The position numbers and the translations under genes are program-made. The notes beneath the pieces were generated by a model. It ran no database searches. It was not told the origin of the DNA and was given only the letters and a program-made list of their open reading frames with translations. From CAYPIE01 sp964410665 (GTDB lineage Bacteria; Planctomycetota; Planctomycetia; Gemmatales; Gemmataceae), in NCBI GenBank assembly GCA_964410665.1, contig CAYPIE010000007.1, forward strand, positions 56,960-120,959: a DNA stretch of 64,000 bases. Direction: 5' to 3'. Below are positions 34,268 to 47,700 of the stretch, in pieces; within the stretch, counting starts at the first letter, position 1; the number at the start of each line of letters is the position of its first letter.

Positions 34268-35687
34268 TAGTTTGCGTATTCTGTTCGTCGATGATGAACA
34301 GTCGCTCCAGGAGTTTATGCACAACGAGTTGCCACGACTGGGGCATGAGGTCACGGTCTGTCCCAACGGCACCACCGCGCTCAAGGTGATGCAAAAGCAG
34401 ACCTTTGATGCGGCCATCCTAGACCTGCGCATGCCGGATATGACCGGAATCCAGGTCCTCGAACATCTCAAGCAAATTGCTCCGGATACCGAAGCGGTGG
34501 TCATGACCGGGTATGCCAGTCGTGAAACCGCTGTCGAGGCCCTCCGCCTCGGTGCCTTCGACTACATCACCAAACCTTGCTCGCTTTCGGATATCGAGGG
34601 AATCCTGATCCGGATCCTCGAGAAACGCAAATTAAAATATTCGAACATTGCATTACGTTCTCGCGTGCAGGCCGCCGAAGGTGCGAGTCAGCTCATCGGC
34701 TCCTCTCCCGCCATGCATCCGGTGTTACGTCTGATCGCCACGGTCGCACCCACCGATTCAACAGTTCTCATCCTTGGCGAAACCGGGACCGGCAAGGATG
34801 TTGTGGCCCGAAGCATCTTTGAACAGAGCTTACGCCGCGATCACCCATTTGTTCCCGTGAACTGTGGAGCGCTGGCCGAACACCTGGTCGAAAGTGAATT
34901 GTTCGGGCACGTCAAGGGAGCGTTCACCGGGGCAGACAAGGATCACAAGGGTCTGTTCGAGGTGGCCAATGGCGGCACCCTTTTTCTTGACGAACTCGGG
35001 GAACTCAACAAGAACATTCAGGTCAAGCTGCTGCGTTTTCTCGAGTCGGGCGAAATTCGTCGTGTCGGTGACACCAAACCGTTTCGCACCGATGTGCGTG
35101 TGATCTGTGCCACAAACCGGGACCTGCGTCATCAAGTCGCCGCCGAGGACTTTCGCGAGGACCTGATGTATCGTTTGAATACATTCGAGATTCACCTGCC
35201 ACCCCTGCGGGAGCGGACCTGTGACATCCCTGAACTGGCGCGGCATTTACTCGCCCGAGCTGCAAAACGCACCCCAGCGCAGGTTGCTGATCTTTTGACC
35301 GGCGATGCCATCGACGCACTTTGTGAATATGCTTGGCCTGGCAATGTTCGCGAGCTGGCCAACGCCATGGAGTATGCCTTCATTGTTGCCGGCGGCGGAC
35401 CCATCGAACCCGCACATCTGCCTGGCTCGGTTCGTTCCGGACGCGGTCGGCCTATCGCGAATAGCTCTCCGAGCATGAGTCCTTCGACGGCAGCCCCACC
35501 CCCACCTCCGTCCGTGGCGATGCCAGCACGTACCTTGCGCGATATCGAGATGGAGCACATCCTTCGTGTCCTTGAAAAACACCAACGCAACAAGCAAGCA
35601 ACTGCTGCCGAGCTCGGCATCAGTCTCAAGACGCTCTATAACAAGTTAAACCAATGGGAAGATGAACAACGCCGAAATGCAGGCTAG
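34227..35687 (+). CDS. NtrC-family sigma-54-dependent response regulator
   Basis: 486 residues with receiver domain (~14-135, Asp in AAILDLRMPD, Lys in YITKPCS), AAA+ sigma-54 activator domain (~155-390) with Walker A GETGTGKD, GAFTGA loop for sigma-54 contact, Walker B GGTLFLDELGEL, and the arginine-finger region, a Pro-rich linker, and a Fis-type helix-turn-helix (NKQATAAELGISLKTLYNKL) at the end. The start is ATG 34227 (41-bp overlap with the kinase gene) or TTG 34248, the latter having GGAGG at 34237-34241. The pair probably controls sigma-54 promoters; targets are unknown. Confidence 0.93.
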   Translation: MVERRTVLATPPHSSLRILFVDDEQSLQEFMHNELPRLGHEVTVCPNGTTALKVMQKQTFDAAILDLRMPDMTGIQVLEHLKQIAPDTEAVVMTGYASRETAVEALRLGAFDYITKPCSLSDIEGILIRILEKRKLKYSNIALRSRVQAAEGASQLIGSSPAMHPVLRLIATVAPTDSTVLILGETGTGKDVVARSIFEQSLRRDHPFVPVNCGALAEHLVESELFGHVKGAFTGADKDHKGLFEVANGGTLFLDELGELNKNIQVKLLRFLESGEIRRVGDTKPFRTDVRVICATNRDLRHQVAAEDFREDLMYRLNTFEIHLPPLRERTCDIPELARHLLARAAKRTPAQVADLLTGDAIDALCEYAWPGNVRELANAMEYAFIVAGGGPIEPAHLPGSVRSGRGRPIANSSPSMSPSTAAPPPPPSVAMPARTLRDIEMEHILRVLEKHQRNKQATAAELGISLKTLYNKLNQWEDEQRRNAG

Positions 35688-35700
35688 GAAGAGGAATGAC

Positions 35701-35725
35701 GGGGCGAGCCGGTCCGGCTCGCCCC
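35701..35725. terminator. Bidirectional GC hairpin between convergent genes
   Basis: GGGGCGAGCCGG (35701-35712), a single T, and CCGGCTCGCCCC (35714-35725) form a near-perfect palindrome, realistically a 10-bp stem with a five-base loop. It sits 13 bp after the NtrC-type stop and 21 bp after the end of the giant minus-strand gene, so it can end transcription from both sides. No T-tract. Confidence 0.7.
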
Positions 35726-35745
35726 GAAGCTCACCAGTCAACGCG

Positions 35746-38700
35746 TTATTCAAATTCATCCGCATCGAAGCTGCCAAAATTCGAATTTTGACGCCGCAAC
35801 TGATCGTTGGTGCCGATGCCTCCGCGGAGAATGGCCAGCTGTCCATTGCTCTGCAATAGATTCAGCTGGTCATCCCCAGCGCCCAAAAAGACGAACAACT
35901 CCTGCAGGTTCACGGTGTCGACACTGACCACATCCCGACCCGAGGTTGTCACGACGCCGATCGAATCAATCCTGCCTCCGCGGAGTGACACCTGGTTATC
36001 CCCTGCCCCGCCGAGTATGGCCAAGTTGACGGGTCCGGGCAAAACTTGGCCACCCAAAACACTCGGAGTGGATGGGCCACCCTCGATGGTGCTGTTGGAT
36101 ACCTCCACCGTTCCATTGACTGCCAAGGTTGTCAGGGCAGTACTTGCTCGCTGAAGCAGGCCTTGGAGGGATACCATCCCAAGCACTTCCGCTGCAACCA
36201 CCGTTAGCAATGCGGTCCCTTGGGTGCTATCCAGGGTCAAGCTCTCCGAGCGCAGCTCTTGGAGTTGATCGGCCGAGTTCACCACGACCTCCGCCAGCCC
36301 ACGATCACTGCGTACCGAGCTCCGATGGATCGCTACTGGACCGATGTCCCCTTCAACCGTGGCCACTTCCAGACGTGCAATACCACTTCGGCTGGTGATG
36401 GCCAAGTTCTCAGACGTGAGACCATCCAGATGGTTCTGAGCGTCCACCGTCACACGAGCATCCCCTGAGTTGCTCACCACGGTAACGCCCCTCAGTGAGA
36501 CAACGCCGATATCGCCCAACAGGGTAACCCATTCGACCACCGCATCACTATCCACACTTGTGGCGGCCGAGTTGGTAAAGTCCACTGAACCAATGTGATC
36601 GGTTGCCCGGAAGAGATATTCGGCATCGTCGGTGTTGGCCGCCACCGTGGTACCATCCACGATTACCCGGTTGATCGAGCCAGCGAACGTACCTCCTGCC
36701 TGCACCAACATCCTGGCATCGGCATCGGGATCACCGAGACCGGTGCTGTTGATACTGGTGCCCCGGGATTCCACGAGTCCAATATCACGATTGGCCTGGA
36801 TCACGATCTCCGCGTCGCGTGCGTTACTGGTGAACGTGCCATTCCCCACCACCGACACGCTGTCGATATCCGCATGGGAGAGGATCGACATGCGGGCAAC
36901 CCCGCCGTCACTGACCAGACTCGTATTATCAATCCGGGCCTGGTGGATCGAGTACAGTGTCTCGAATGCCGGGCCCTCGGTAACGATCTCCAGGAAGGCA
37001 TCCCCGAAGGTGTTGTTGAGGCTGGAATTACGAACTTCGGCAGAGTCGATGTTGCCGCCAAACGCTCGAATAGACAGCAACGAGAGTTCTCCGCTGTTGG
37101 TGAGTCGAGAGTCCAGAACCCGGGCACTGCCAATGGCCCCGGCTGCCGAGATGGTGGCTTCAGTGTTGCGAGCGGTCGATGTCAGTGTCACCCGTTCAAA
37201 CACTGCATCGGTGATGTCACCCGCTACCGAATCAATGTCCGCCAAGGCATCACCCGCTCGCGAGGTGACTCGGGTGTCCACAATCGCCGCCGAGCCGATA
37301 TCCCCAAAGGCCGAGATACTCACCTCGGCATCGCCAAAGTTATCGGTAGGATTGGTCGCATCGATGGCAGACTGACGGATCTCCGCCGAGCCGATCGCCC
37401 CATCGCGAGCCTCGATGTTGATCTCGGCATTGCCTGCCTTGCTGTTGATCGTCACCCCCGACACGATTACCTCACCAATGTCGCCCAGGCTCGAGACGAT
37501 GTCGAGTTCCGGTCGAGCAATCGCCGGATCGGTACTGTTGCTGGTAATGGCAAGGTTGGTGATCTGGACCTTCTCGAGAGGACCATCCGCCTCGATGTCA
37601 ATGAAGGCAAAGCTATTGTTGCTCAGGGCATTCACTTGACGCAATTCAACTTCTCCCACCCCTTCCCCAAGGAAGATTTCCAGGGTCCGTAGCTGGGAGT
37701 TCTCCACTGTGACTTTGTCTTGACCACCACGCAGGTCAAATTGGACCCGATCACGGAACTGGTTCGCATCGAATCCAGCGGCAAATTGCACCACGGTACC
37801 CGCCATGCCCACGATCTGGACATTGCTGGGCGCGATGCGTGCGAACAGCTCATCGGCGGTGACGTTCTGATTCGAGCGGATCAGCAAGTCATCCACGATT
37901 CCATCCGGGTCAAGTGCCACCAGTGACACCGTCACCGTGCCCGGGCTACCGACCGCGAGGGTTGGCACTGGCGTTGGTGTACCCAGTTGCGGCAACGGCT
38001 TGGCTCGTGTCACGACCATCCCTGCATTCGGATCGATGGTCGCCAGCGTCCCAACATAGGTGGCAAGATCCCTACGTAATTGGTCAATGACCGGGTTCGA
38101 GATGGGGGTGACCATCGCGTCCCCACTGTCATCGCCTCCATCGCCAGATTGGAGTTCGAAGTCGGTACCGCCACCGCCCCGAATGAGATCGGTCTCGGAA
38201 CCACCAATCAAGGAGTCATTGCCCTTGTTCCCTTTGAGGGTATCCTCCCCACGACCACCGAACAGGCTATCGCTGCCACCACCGCCTAGCATACTGTCGT
38301 CGCCACGACCACCAAAGAGGATATCGTGACCGCCCTGACCTTTGACAATGTCGGCACCTGCGGCGTCAAAGGGGGTGTTCTCATCCGGGTCCGAACCGGC
38401 GCCTGGCAACGGGCTGGCGTTCTCGCTCGATTGCTCCAGTGGCACACCCGATTCGAACAACGGCCGCAACAGCGCACCATCGCCGAACAACACATCCTTG
38501 CCCGAGCCCCCAAGCACGCTGTCGGCATAGGCTTGTGGCTTCACCCCATCGACACTGGTATCGCGCACCGGTGAGGAGTAGCGGAATTGTACAATACCCC
38601 CCGGTTGCTCCGTTCTGAAAAGCGGCTCGATCACCCGCAGCACATCATCAATCGCCCGGTTGAGCCGTTGCGCGGCTTCATCCGTGCCCGGGGTGGTTTC

Positions 38701-41700
38701 CACAAGCGGCAGCACCTTCAGACCAAGATCACCGACCAGAATGTCATCTTGGTTGTCCCCTGCTAGGGTGTCATTGCCCACTCTCTGGTTGAATTGGCTC
38801 TCGAAGGCAATTTCGCTCAGCTGACTGGACATTGGGGCCTGCGACTGGAACTGCGTTCGCACATGCTCAGCAAGTTCGCGATCAAATAGGGTCTCCAGGA
38901 CTGCAAGAGCGGCTTCGGTCGTATTATTATCGGGCTGGTCTGGTGTGAACACGCCCACCGCACCAACCCACGATCCTGCTGCGTTCAAGTACGGCATCAC
39001 CACCACGGCATGATCGCCATAAATTAGATCACGACCACCATTACCGTTGGCTTGGTCATTAAACATGACCACGTCTTGGGCTTGAACAATCGTCGGAGTC
39101 CGGGAATTCTGTTGAGAATCCTGGATCAAGGCGAATTGCTGTGCGTGATTGGCCCCTTCGAGCACCAGCACGAGGTCGGTCAGAGCATATTGTGTCAGGC
39201 GTAAGCGCTCATAGAGGGCAGTCGCCTCGGTGGGGAAGTCATCCAGCTCCGGGGAACTTAACGGGGTGGCCGGAGTCAGCAAAATCGCATGATCTGCGTA
39301 GACGGTATCCGTGCCACTTCCCCCTTCAAGGACATCGTTGCCAATCTCTGCCGCTGCTGGGGTTGGGAGGTTGGCAACCCCGTAGTCCAGAAGGTCCGCG
39401 TTGCGTGAAAGAGTCTCCAGTCGATCGACGATCGCATCGATTGCGATTTGGATGTCCTGACGTGCTTCGTCAATTGGGCGGAGCACCACCGCTGCCGGGG
39501 CGAAGACTTCGAGATCATCGCCGATCACCAGGTCATCCCCTCCGCCACCGGTCACCTCATCATTGCCTGATAGGACTTCTGCATGGCGAGATACGTCCGG
39601 GATCGCCGTAAGGTAGGCGACCACGTCTTGATCCGCTGGCGTCTTGAGGGCATCATCCAGAGCGATGGCCTGTAGTTCGGGAGTGACATTGACGAACGTA
39701 TCCAACCGCGGGCGGGTAAACGCAACTTCACGCGGCCGGACTGCCATATCGGGGACAATCACACTGCCACCGAATGGCAGTGCCAGGAATCCACTTGTAT
39801 CCTCGATCAGTCGGATGCCTTGAAGAATCTGCGGCAAGTCAGCAGTGTATTGAGCAAGCGCGGTGGCGTTGTCACCGATCACCAGGTCATTTTCGCTTCC
39901 TCCGCCAACGGTGTCATTGCCCCGCTGACCAATCACCACGTCCTCGTCTTGGCCCCCGTCCATGGAATCGTCGAAGCCGTCGCCCGGGATGCTCGCATCG
40001 TCACTCGCAAGATCCAACAGCAGCAAGCGCGTCGCCCAGGAACCATCGGGGTTGAGGATCCTCTCTCCTGTAGCACTGAACAACCCGGTCAAAACCACCA
40101 TATCTGCCGACAGAATCTGGTTGGCCAAGTTGAGGTCTTCGATCGAATCGGTCCCACTGACGTCGATCGAGCCGATGACCCGCGCCGTTTCTTCCAGCGC
40201 GATGTCGCGGTGCCAGAAGCCATTGGAGTTCACCCGCGGTGTGCCATCGGCATTGAAGGCCCGAATGATCTCCCCATTATCCCCAATGAGGATATCGGGC
40301 TCGTCTCCGCCTGCCATCGTGTCGTTGCCCAGATCACCCGCCATCTCATCGTCATCTGCCCCACCGTCCATGAAATCGTCGCCACGTTGGCCACGCATGA
40401 TATCTCGACCATCTTGACCGAACATGGTGTCATTGCCATAGGGCGTCGCATCACCATAGAACAAGAAGTCATCATCATCGAATCGGATGATCTCGCGAAT
40501 GACATCCGGGAACGGATCAGGGTATCGCAGCCACTCGGGGGTGTTGAGGTCATCCGGTAACTGGGGAGTAATGATGGTACGCAGGATCTGGCCACTATCG
40601 CCGAGCATGACATCGGCATCAGCACCACCATCCATGTAGTCATTGCCATCGGCGCCAAAGCGGACATTGTGCCCACCCAGCATGTCATCTTCACCAGCGC
40701 CACCGAAGAGCGAATCATCACCCTGCTGGCCGTAGATAAAGTCATCGCCCTCCTGGCCAAAGATGGTATCGTTGCCGCCGCCATCATCTTCCTTGATGTC
40801 GATGGACTCGACCGGCTGATTCGCCGGGAACCGGCGATCGAATTTCCCATGGTCTCCAAGCAAGATGTCATGACGCAATCCACCTTCGATCAAGTCATCG
40901 GCGGTGCCGCCAAACACCGTATCGCGGCCTTCCTGGCCGAAGATGGTATCGTTGCCCCCGAGTAACTTCTTCGTCGTCATGACGCTGTCCAGGGTGGCTG
41001 GATCCGTGTCCATGTCAAGATAATCAACCCGGCCTTCATCCCCGAGGATCAGATCATCTCCATCGTTGCCGAACAGAGAATCGCCTTCAACACCGCCCAG
41101 GAGGGTATCGTTACCATCGTTCCCCTCGATGGTGTCCGTGCCACCTTGTTCGGAAACCGTATCTGTGGTCTCGATCAGAACCACCTGTCCCCCTAGCAAA
41201 TGAACCAGGCCCTGGTCGCCGATGAGAATATCCGGTGCGGCATTCCCCTGGATCGAATCACCAGCGCTCCCCCCCAGAATGGTGTCCGAATCCTCATCCC
41301 CCATGATCAGGTCGGTACCACCCTCGAATGGGTGGGTTGTGGCAATCCGGTCCGGAGTGGCGGGGTCGCCATCAAGGTGATAGATCACCTCACCATTGTC
41401 CCCGAGGATGATATCCAAGCCGACATTCCCGTTGATCGTGTCGTCCTCAGCCCCACCTAGCAGTGTGTCGTTGCCGACATCACCGACAATGGTGTCTTGG
41501 CCACCGATCGAAGAATCCGTGGTCCGAATTTCGTCAACCTGGGCTGGATTACTATCAACGACATAATCGAGCAAGCCATTGTCACCGATGACCACATCAC
41601 TACCGGAGTTGCCAAATAATGAGTCCCCGGCCGCGCCACCAAGGATAGTATCATCGCCCGCCTCCCCGATTACCGTGTCCGCACCACCAACCTCGGGATT

Positions 41701-44700
41701 GGTAGTAAAAATGAGCTCGATTTGGTTAGAGGCATTGCGTTTGATGTAGCCGTTATCCCCCAGGATCACATCGCTATCGCTGTTCCCCTGGAGATCATCG
41801 CCAGCCGCGCCGCCGAGCACCGTATCGTTACCTGCTCCCCCAGTAATCGAGTCGCTACCCCCAACTCCGGGTGCGATCGTGAAGATATCATTTGCTTCGT
41901 CGCTACCATCGTCGGCGACGACCTCACCGTTGTCACCAATCAGGATGTCCGCGGCGTTATCCGACCCTCCGGTGATCGTGTCATCGCCAGCCCCACCCAG
42001 GGCAATATCCCCCTGCGTATTACCATCGATGACATCATTGCCTCCATTCCCAGGATCGATGCTGGTGACCCGCTTCAGCACTTGGTTCGGATCGCGTTTG
42101 ATCAGCACATGATCGCCCACCAAAACATCTTGACCGGCATCCCCGAGAAGGGTGTCCGCTGCGGTTCCCCCAATAACCGTATCATTCCCCGCTCCACCAA
42201 GCAGCGAGTCCGAGTCCCCCTTCGTGGGATCGGTCGTCTGGATGGTATTTGCCTCCATACTACCGTCGTCGAAGGCGACCAGGCCGTTGTCACCGAGCAG
42301 GATGTCAGCTGCGTCATCCGTCAATCCGCCATTGATGGTATCCTTGCCGCCTCCTCCCAACAGGATGTCTGCGTCGTTACTGCCAGTGATCTGATCATTG
42401 CCATCCTGGTCACTCGTCGCAGTTTCGACGCGTTTGACCTGAGAACCGTCCACGGTGACTTTGCCGTTGTCACCGATCACCACGTCGGTCCCGTGGTCAC
42501 CCGCGATGAAGTCACCACCATCACCCCCCAGCAGGGTATCGTTCCCGCTGGCCCCGGTGATCTGATCCGAAGCTCCGGTGCCCGTGCTGGCGATGATCAT
42601 TGTCGGGGTGATTTGCCCTTGATCACCCACGACGACATCGTTGCCACTACCACCGAAGCCGTCGCCGTTCAAGAGGTCACTACTGCCACCACCAAACAAC
42701 ACATCATTGCCGACACCCCCATAGAGGGAATCCGCACCCGAAGTACCGGTGGGGTCAGTCTGGGCATTGGTTAAGGATGTGACTGTCCCGTTATCTCCGA
42801 GTAAGACATCGTCTCCGATACCACCTTGGATTTGATCGGCAGCATCGTCCACCCCACTGGCCGAGCTACCCCCGATCAAGCGATCGTTGCCCGACCCACC
42901 TTGAAGGGTGTCGCTGCCCTGATTCCCTTCGAGGTAGTCGTCGTAAGTCGCCCCGGCTACTGTAGGAATGTCGAACAGGATCACCAGGTTCTCTGCGTCA
43001 AGGTCCCCGTCGCCGATGAGTAGATCCTCGCCTTCCTGACCATATAGTTGGTCATTGCCCGCACCTCCAATAACGGTATCATCGCCGTACATCCCCGGGA
43101 GGAGAATCACCGAACCGATGGTCCCGTTGTCGCCGATCAGGATGTCATTATCATTCCCACCGACTAATAAGTCGTTACCATCTGCGACATTCGCATCGGT
43201 CCCCCCACCGATCAGCGTGTCTGAGCCGACGCCGCCCGTGAGCTGATCGTTGCCTGCGCCACCTTCAAGTCGGTCGTTGCCCTCATTGCCAAACAGCCGG
43301 TCATCATCTCCCTGACCACGGACGATGTCATCGCCATCGTTACCTTCCATTTGATCGGCACCCTGGCCTCCCTCGAGGGTGTCGTTGCCGAGATGACCAA
43401 ACATCCGATCGTTGCCACCCCCACCGTCGAGGGAATCCCCGGTGTCCCCTACATCCTGGCCGTCATTGTTCCCACCGTAGATGGCATCGTCGCCATTACC
43501 GCCACGCAGGGTGTCCCCACCAGCGTTCCCGAACAAGTTGTCACTACCCTCTCCGCCCAAGATGCTGTCGTTGCCTGCTCCGCCGCGGACGGTGTCCGTC
43601 CCGGCTCCCGCGTCAACGGTATCGCCGGCTTTCCCGGTGGTGATCTCATCGTCGCCACCGCCACCGTATACCTCGAGTGGAATGTCCAAGTCAGGGTGGA
43701 CGGTCAGGATGTCGTCTTCATCATTGGTCTTGCCCAGGTCGGCATAAATGCTCGTGACTCCGGTAAGGATTTGGACGATACCAAAAGCTTCGACGACGAT
43801 GGCGTTCGGCTCATCGCTGAGGTCCTCGCCAAGCACATCACCATCGTCGGGTTTGATAAAGCCATCCCCGTTCTTATCGATGGTCGGGGTCAGGACGCCA
43901 TCACCGTCCAGGTCAACCTCCCCTCGGATCGTGACGACATCGGCAATGTCCATCGCACCCGGCTGACGAGCCCCGCTATTCGCTCCAGTGTGGAGGGTCA
44001 CCCGGCCGTCCGCGTCGATGCTCGCCGGGATCGGATCAGGGAGCGGAGGACAAGATAGGCTAAAGTCAAACAGGGTTGCATCGATGATGGTGAAATCGGT
44101 GTCGACAATCGTGATCGTGAAGAACCGAAGATCGATCTCGATCTTCAGGTACGCTCGTAGGAATGCAGTCAGTGCCCCCTCGAGGTCGAAGATGCACTCT
44201 AGACCCCGCTGGGCATTGGCATGGACCTCATCGAGGTAGTACTTGCCATCTTCGTTGGGGTCGTTCCAGTTGGCATTGATGTCCGCACCTACACCTCCCT
44301 TCACCCCGGCCTTGGCCACCACTACATTGATTTCGGCACCCGCGGTGAACTCCATGAACAGTCCCACTTCGGGGACGTCGGTACCTCCTGGGGTGGTCGG
44401 GTCCCGGTCACCAAAGTAGATGCCATCAAAGAAATTCCCGGTTTGCAGACCCCGAGTGTCCAAGCCGACATAGAAGTCCGCGAAAGCACCGAAGGTCCCT
44501 CCAATCGTGGCAAACACCGGGAATGGGGGGATAATCGGCCCGAAGATCTGGTTAAACGTGAAGCTCGCTTCCAGCCGCGGGATATCCCAAGCGATCAAGT
44601 CGACCGGCTTGCCCAGTAATACGTTGACAATCATCGACGGATTATCGAGAAGCGGAAACTCGATCCCCAGCCCTGGGGTCCCCATCGCATCGCTGGTACC

Positions 44701-47700
44701 CGGTTTGCTGCGAAGCTGATCAAACGTCCCTTTTAAGCTGTTATTGCTGCCGTTGACCGAGTCGGGGCCAGTCTCTTCCATAAATGTGCCATCGCTCATC
44801 TCGGTGACGGTAAAGCCAGGGTCGAGCAGGGAGGTGCTCGCCGACGCGTTGATATTTTTGGGTACGTCGATGAGAATGAAGTCGCCGAAGTTGACTACAA
44901 CTTCCTGGTCCGATACGCTCGTCCCCACGAAGGAGCTTACCGCGCTAAGCAGATCGATCACCGTGGCAACCGTATCTCCGCCATCGCCTAAGAGCCGGAT
45001 CCCATCGGTAAAGGTGAAAGGCCCTTGCCCAACTAACTGGGATACCTCTGAGATCAGCGGTACCTCGGCGTTCAGGAACGCGAGAATGGGACGGATCGGC
45101 TCGATAAACCGGTCGAGCCCCTCGAGTACCTCGAGGACCGGGCCACTGAGGAAGCCTCCGATGTCGAGCGAGATATCATCGAGGCGGAAAACCTGGAGCT
45201 CCCCGCGGCCACCCCCCGAATCGATCGCGAAGTCCCAATCGACGCGAAGGTCTGCTCGAATCGATGGGAGGTTCGTGTTCAAACCTGCTCCGATCCCACC
45301 AACCCCTGCATTAAGCCGCAGGTCGACTTGAATATCGGCTTGGAAATTCGGCGTTACCTCCAGGGCAAGCAACTCCGCCAGCGGCACTTCGGTGTCTGTT
45401 CCCTTGCTGAGGTCCAAGTACAGCACCCCGGTGAACCCAGTGTCAGCCCCCCCAGGTGCCTCGGACAGCCCAAGCTTCAGGAAAAAGAGCGATACGTTCG
45501 CGGAGGTGTCCGGAGTAAGTTCGACCGTGAGTTTGAGCTCGAGCTCGGGATCGACCATGATGGAGTTATTCGGATCGCTGAGGTCGGGGGTCACCTCGGA
45601 TGCCTCGTTGAGGATCAGTTTGATCCCCTCCTGCTTGTTGAGTTCAAGCGAGAATTCAACATCAAACTCGACCCCCAGATTAATTCCCCCTTCTCCTTCG
45701 GCGGTCAAGATCTTCAAGGCATCGAAACCGAGGTCAAAATCCACGGTTGTCGACTCGGAAACATAAAAGTGAAAATCGACGGTAATCGACGCATCCGGAT
45801 CGGTTAAAAGCGAGAGGTCGTCGCCAAGTGTTACCGTCACTGGGATGTCGGTCGCCGCGGTCACGAGTTCGCTGGAGTTTGGCTTGGCTAGAATGTTCAG
45901 CCCGGTGACACCTCCAGAGCCTGGTCCAAGATACTTAAACAGCAGGTCCTGCACTGCCGTGGTGATCGCAGCCTCGTCCTTGAGGTTCTCATCGATGGCA
46001 GTCAGTTCGTCTTTTAAGGGGGTAAAGAACTCATCGCGGAAGCGCTCGATGAACATACCGAGATCATTCAACCCGTCGCCGATCAACGGGATCTTCTCCA
46101 CCCCTCCCGTCTGCAGGCTGTTTTCCAGAAGTTTCAGCAGCTCATCAACGCCGTTGAGAATACTTGAGAGGTCGAGCTTGAGGTCAGAAAAGTCAAAGGT
46201 GGGGAAGTTGACGAGTTGGAAGCTGGAGAAATCGGTGACATCGGTCAGGGCCAGGGTCAGATTGGTATCGGATCCCCCGGCCAGTGGTGCGGTCACCTCG
46301 AGGTCGGCCTCGAAGCCACCCATCGGTGCACTAACCTTCAAGCTCTCGGTTAGGTCGTTGCCAGTGAGCTGCACGCGTTGATCACTGTCAACCGATCCAC
46401 CGGCCTTGTCGAGCCCGATCCGGAAAGCAATCGGCCCCGCGTCCTCGTCGCTAGGATCTTCACTCAGTCGGACATAGCTGTCGGAGCCACCGAGGGTGGC
46501 CGTGATGCCCCCGAAGGATGCCTCGAGCGTGATCCCCTCGGCCTTGACCTGAAGATCGGCTTCGATGTCGCTGTCGGTGGTCAAGAAAAAGCCTGCTACC
46601 GGATCGGACAGACTCGCCAGGTCGACACCAAAGCCAAGGTTGAGCATCGCACCAACCTCGACCTCGAGGGTGCCCCCACTCTGTACCGAGGCGGGTAGCC
46701 CAAACAAGGAGGTCGCCGCGCTGAAATCCAGCGTCTGGTTCGGAATGGGTGCGGCAATCTGATAATTGAGGCGGAACTCCAGACTTTGCCCACTCGCATC
46801 GTCCACCAAACGGACATCGAAAAATGCTGGAAAAGCGGTACGGAGCCGATCCCCGAGCATAGTGAAGTCATCGGTCAAATCTGCGTCGGCGAGCGCGTCT
46901 TCGAAATCACTGACGGCTTGGGTAAACCCGTTGACAAAATCAATCAATTTTACAACATCCACCCGATCATCGGCGAGCGCGAGCGCTGCGATGAGTTGGT
47001 CGTGGAGATTGTCAAAAGTGCTCTTGGCGTCCCCGCTGAGATCAGCCGAAGCAGTCGCCAAGTCCGCGGCGACGGAGTCAAGCCCCGTCTTGTCTACGAG
47101 GGTGTCCAACCCCAATCCACGGAAGAAAAACTGCCCCAGCGACTCCGCGACTGGAAGACTCGTGCGTAAGTCGAAAAAGGCGGTCGTGAACGCCTCGACT
47201 CGCTCCGGAGTCACACCCGTGGTGTCGCCCAGGAACTCCTCCGCCTGGCTGCTGAAATAATTGATGGCACTGAGGATCTCGATCGGGATTTGCGGTCCGA
47301 CCAACGCGTCCAGATCCAGGGTCCGAGGCAACCGAGTAACCACATCCTCGAGGTGATTCAACGCTTGGACCAGCCGTTCGGCGAGTTCCCCTTGACCAGC
47401 CGTATTCAGCTCCTCAAACAAGCTTGCCTGCCCCATCCCAGGAGGCATGATAAGAGCGTCACGAAGTTCCCCAATTCGCGAGGTGAGTGTGTTGCTTAAA
47501 TCAGCCACCTCCGCTCGGAACGAAGCCAGGGCCGCCTCGATGTCATCGACCAGGCCGACTAAATCACGCACCGACTGGTTCACCAACGGAAGCGGTTGGG
47601 TGAATATTCCGAGCTCGGAATCCCGCAGGAAGTTTGCGACTGATTCTAGACTGTCGACTACGCTCCCGAGCGACAAGTCGCTGAGAGAATTGAGAAGAGC

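Noticed and set aside
36595..37692. Long plus-strand frame (365 codons) within the giant gene
   Set aside because: It is antisense to the repeat solenoid, with low-complexity composition that mirrors the repeats and no domain motif.
38000..43700. CRISPR-like regular DNA repeats
   Set aside because: The periodic sequence is coding RTX repeats in one open frame, with degenerate DNA-level units and no spacers.
39820..44058. Several plus-strand frames of 150-350 codons antisense to the RTX block
   Set aside because: They arise because the RTX codon pattern leaves the opposite strand open; the products are repetitive shadows without ribosome-binding sites.
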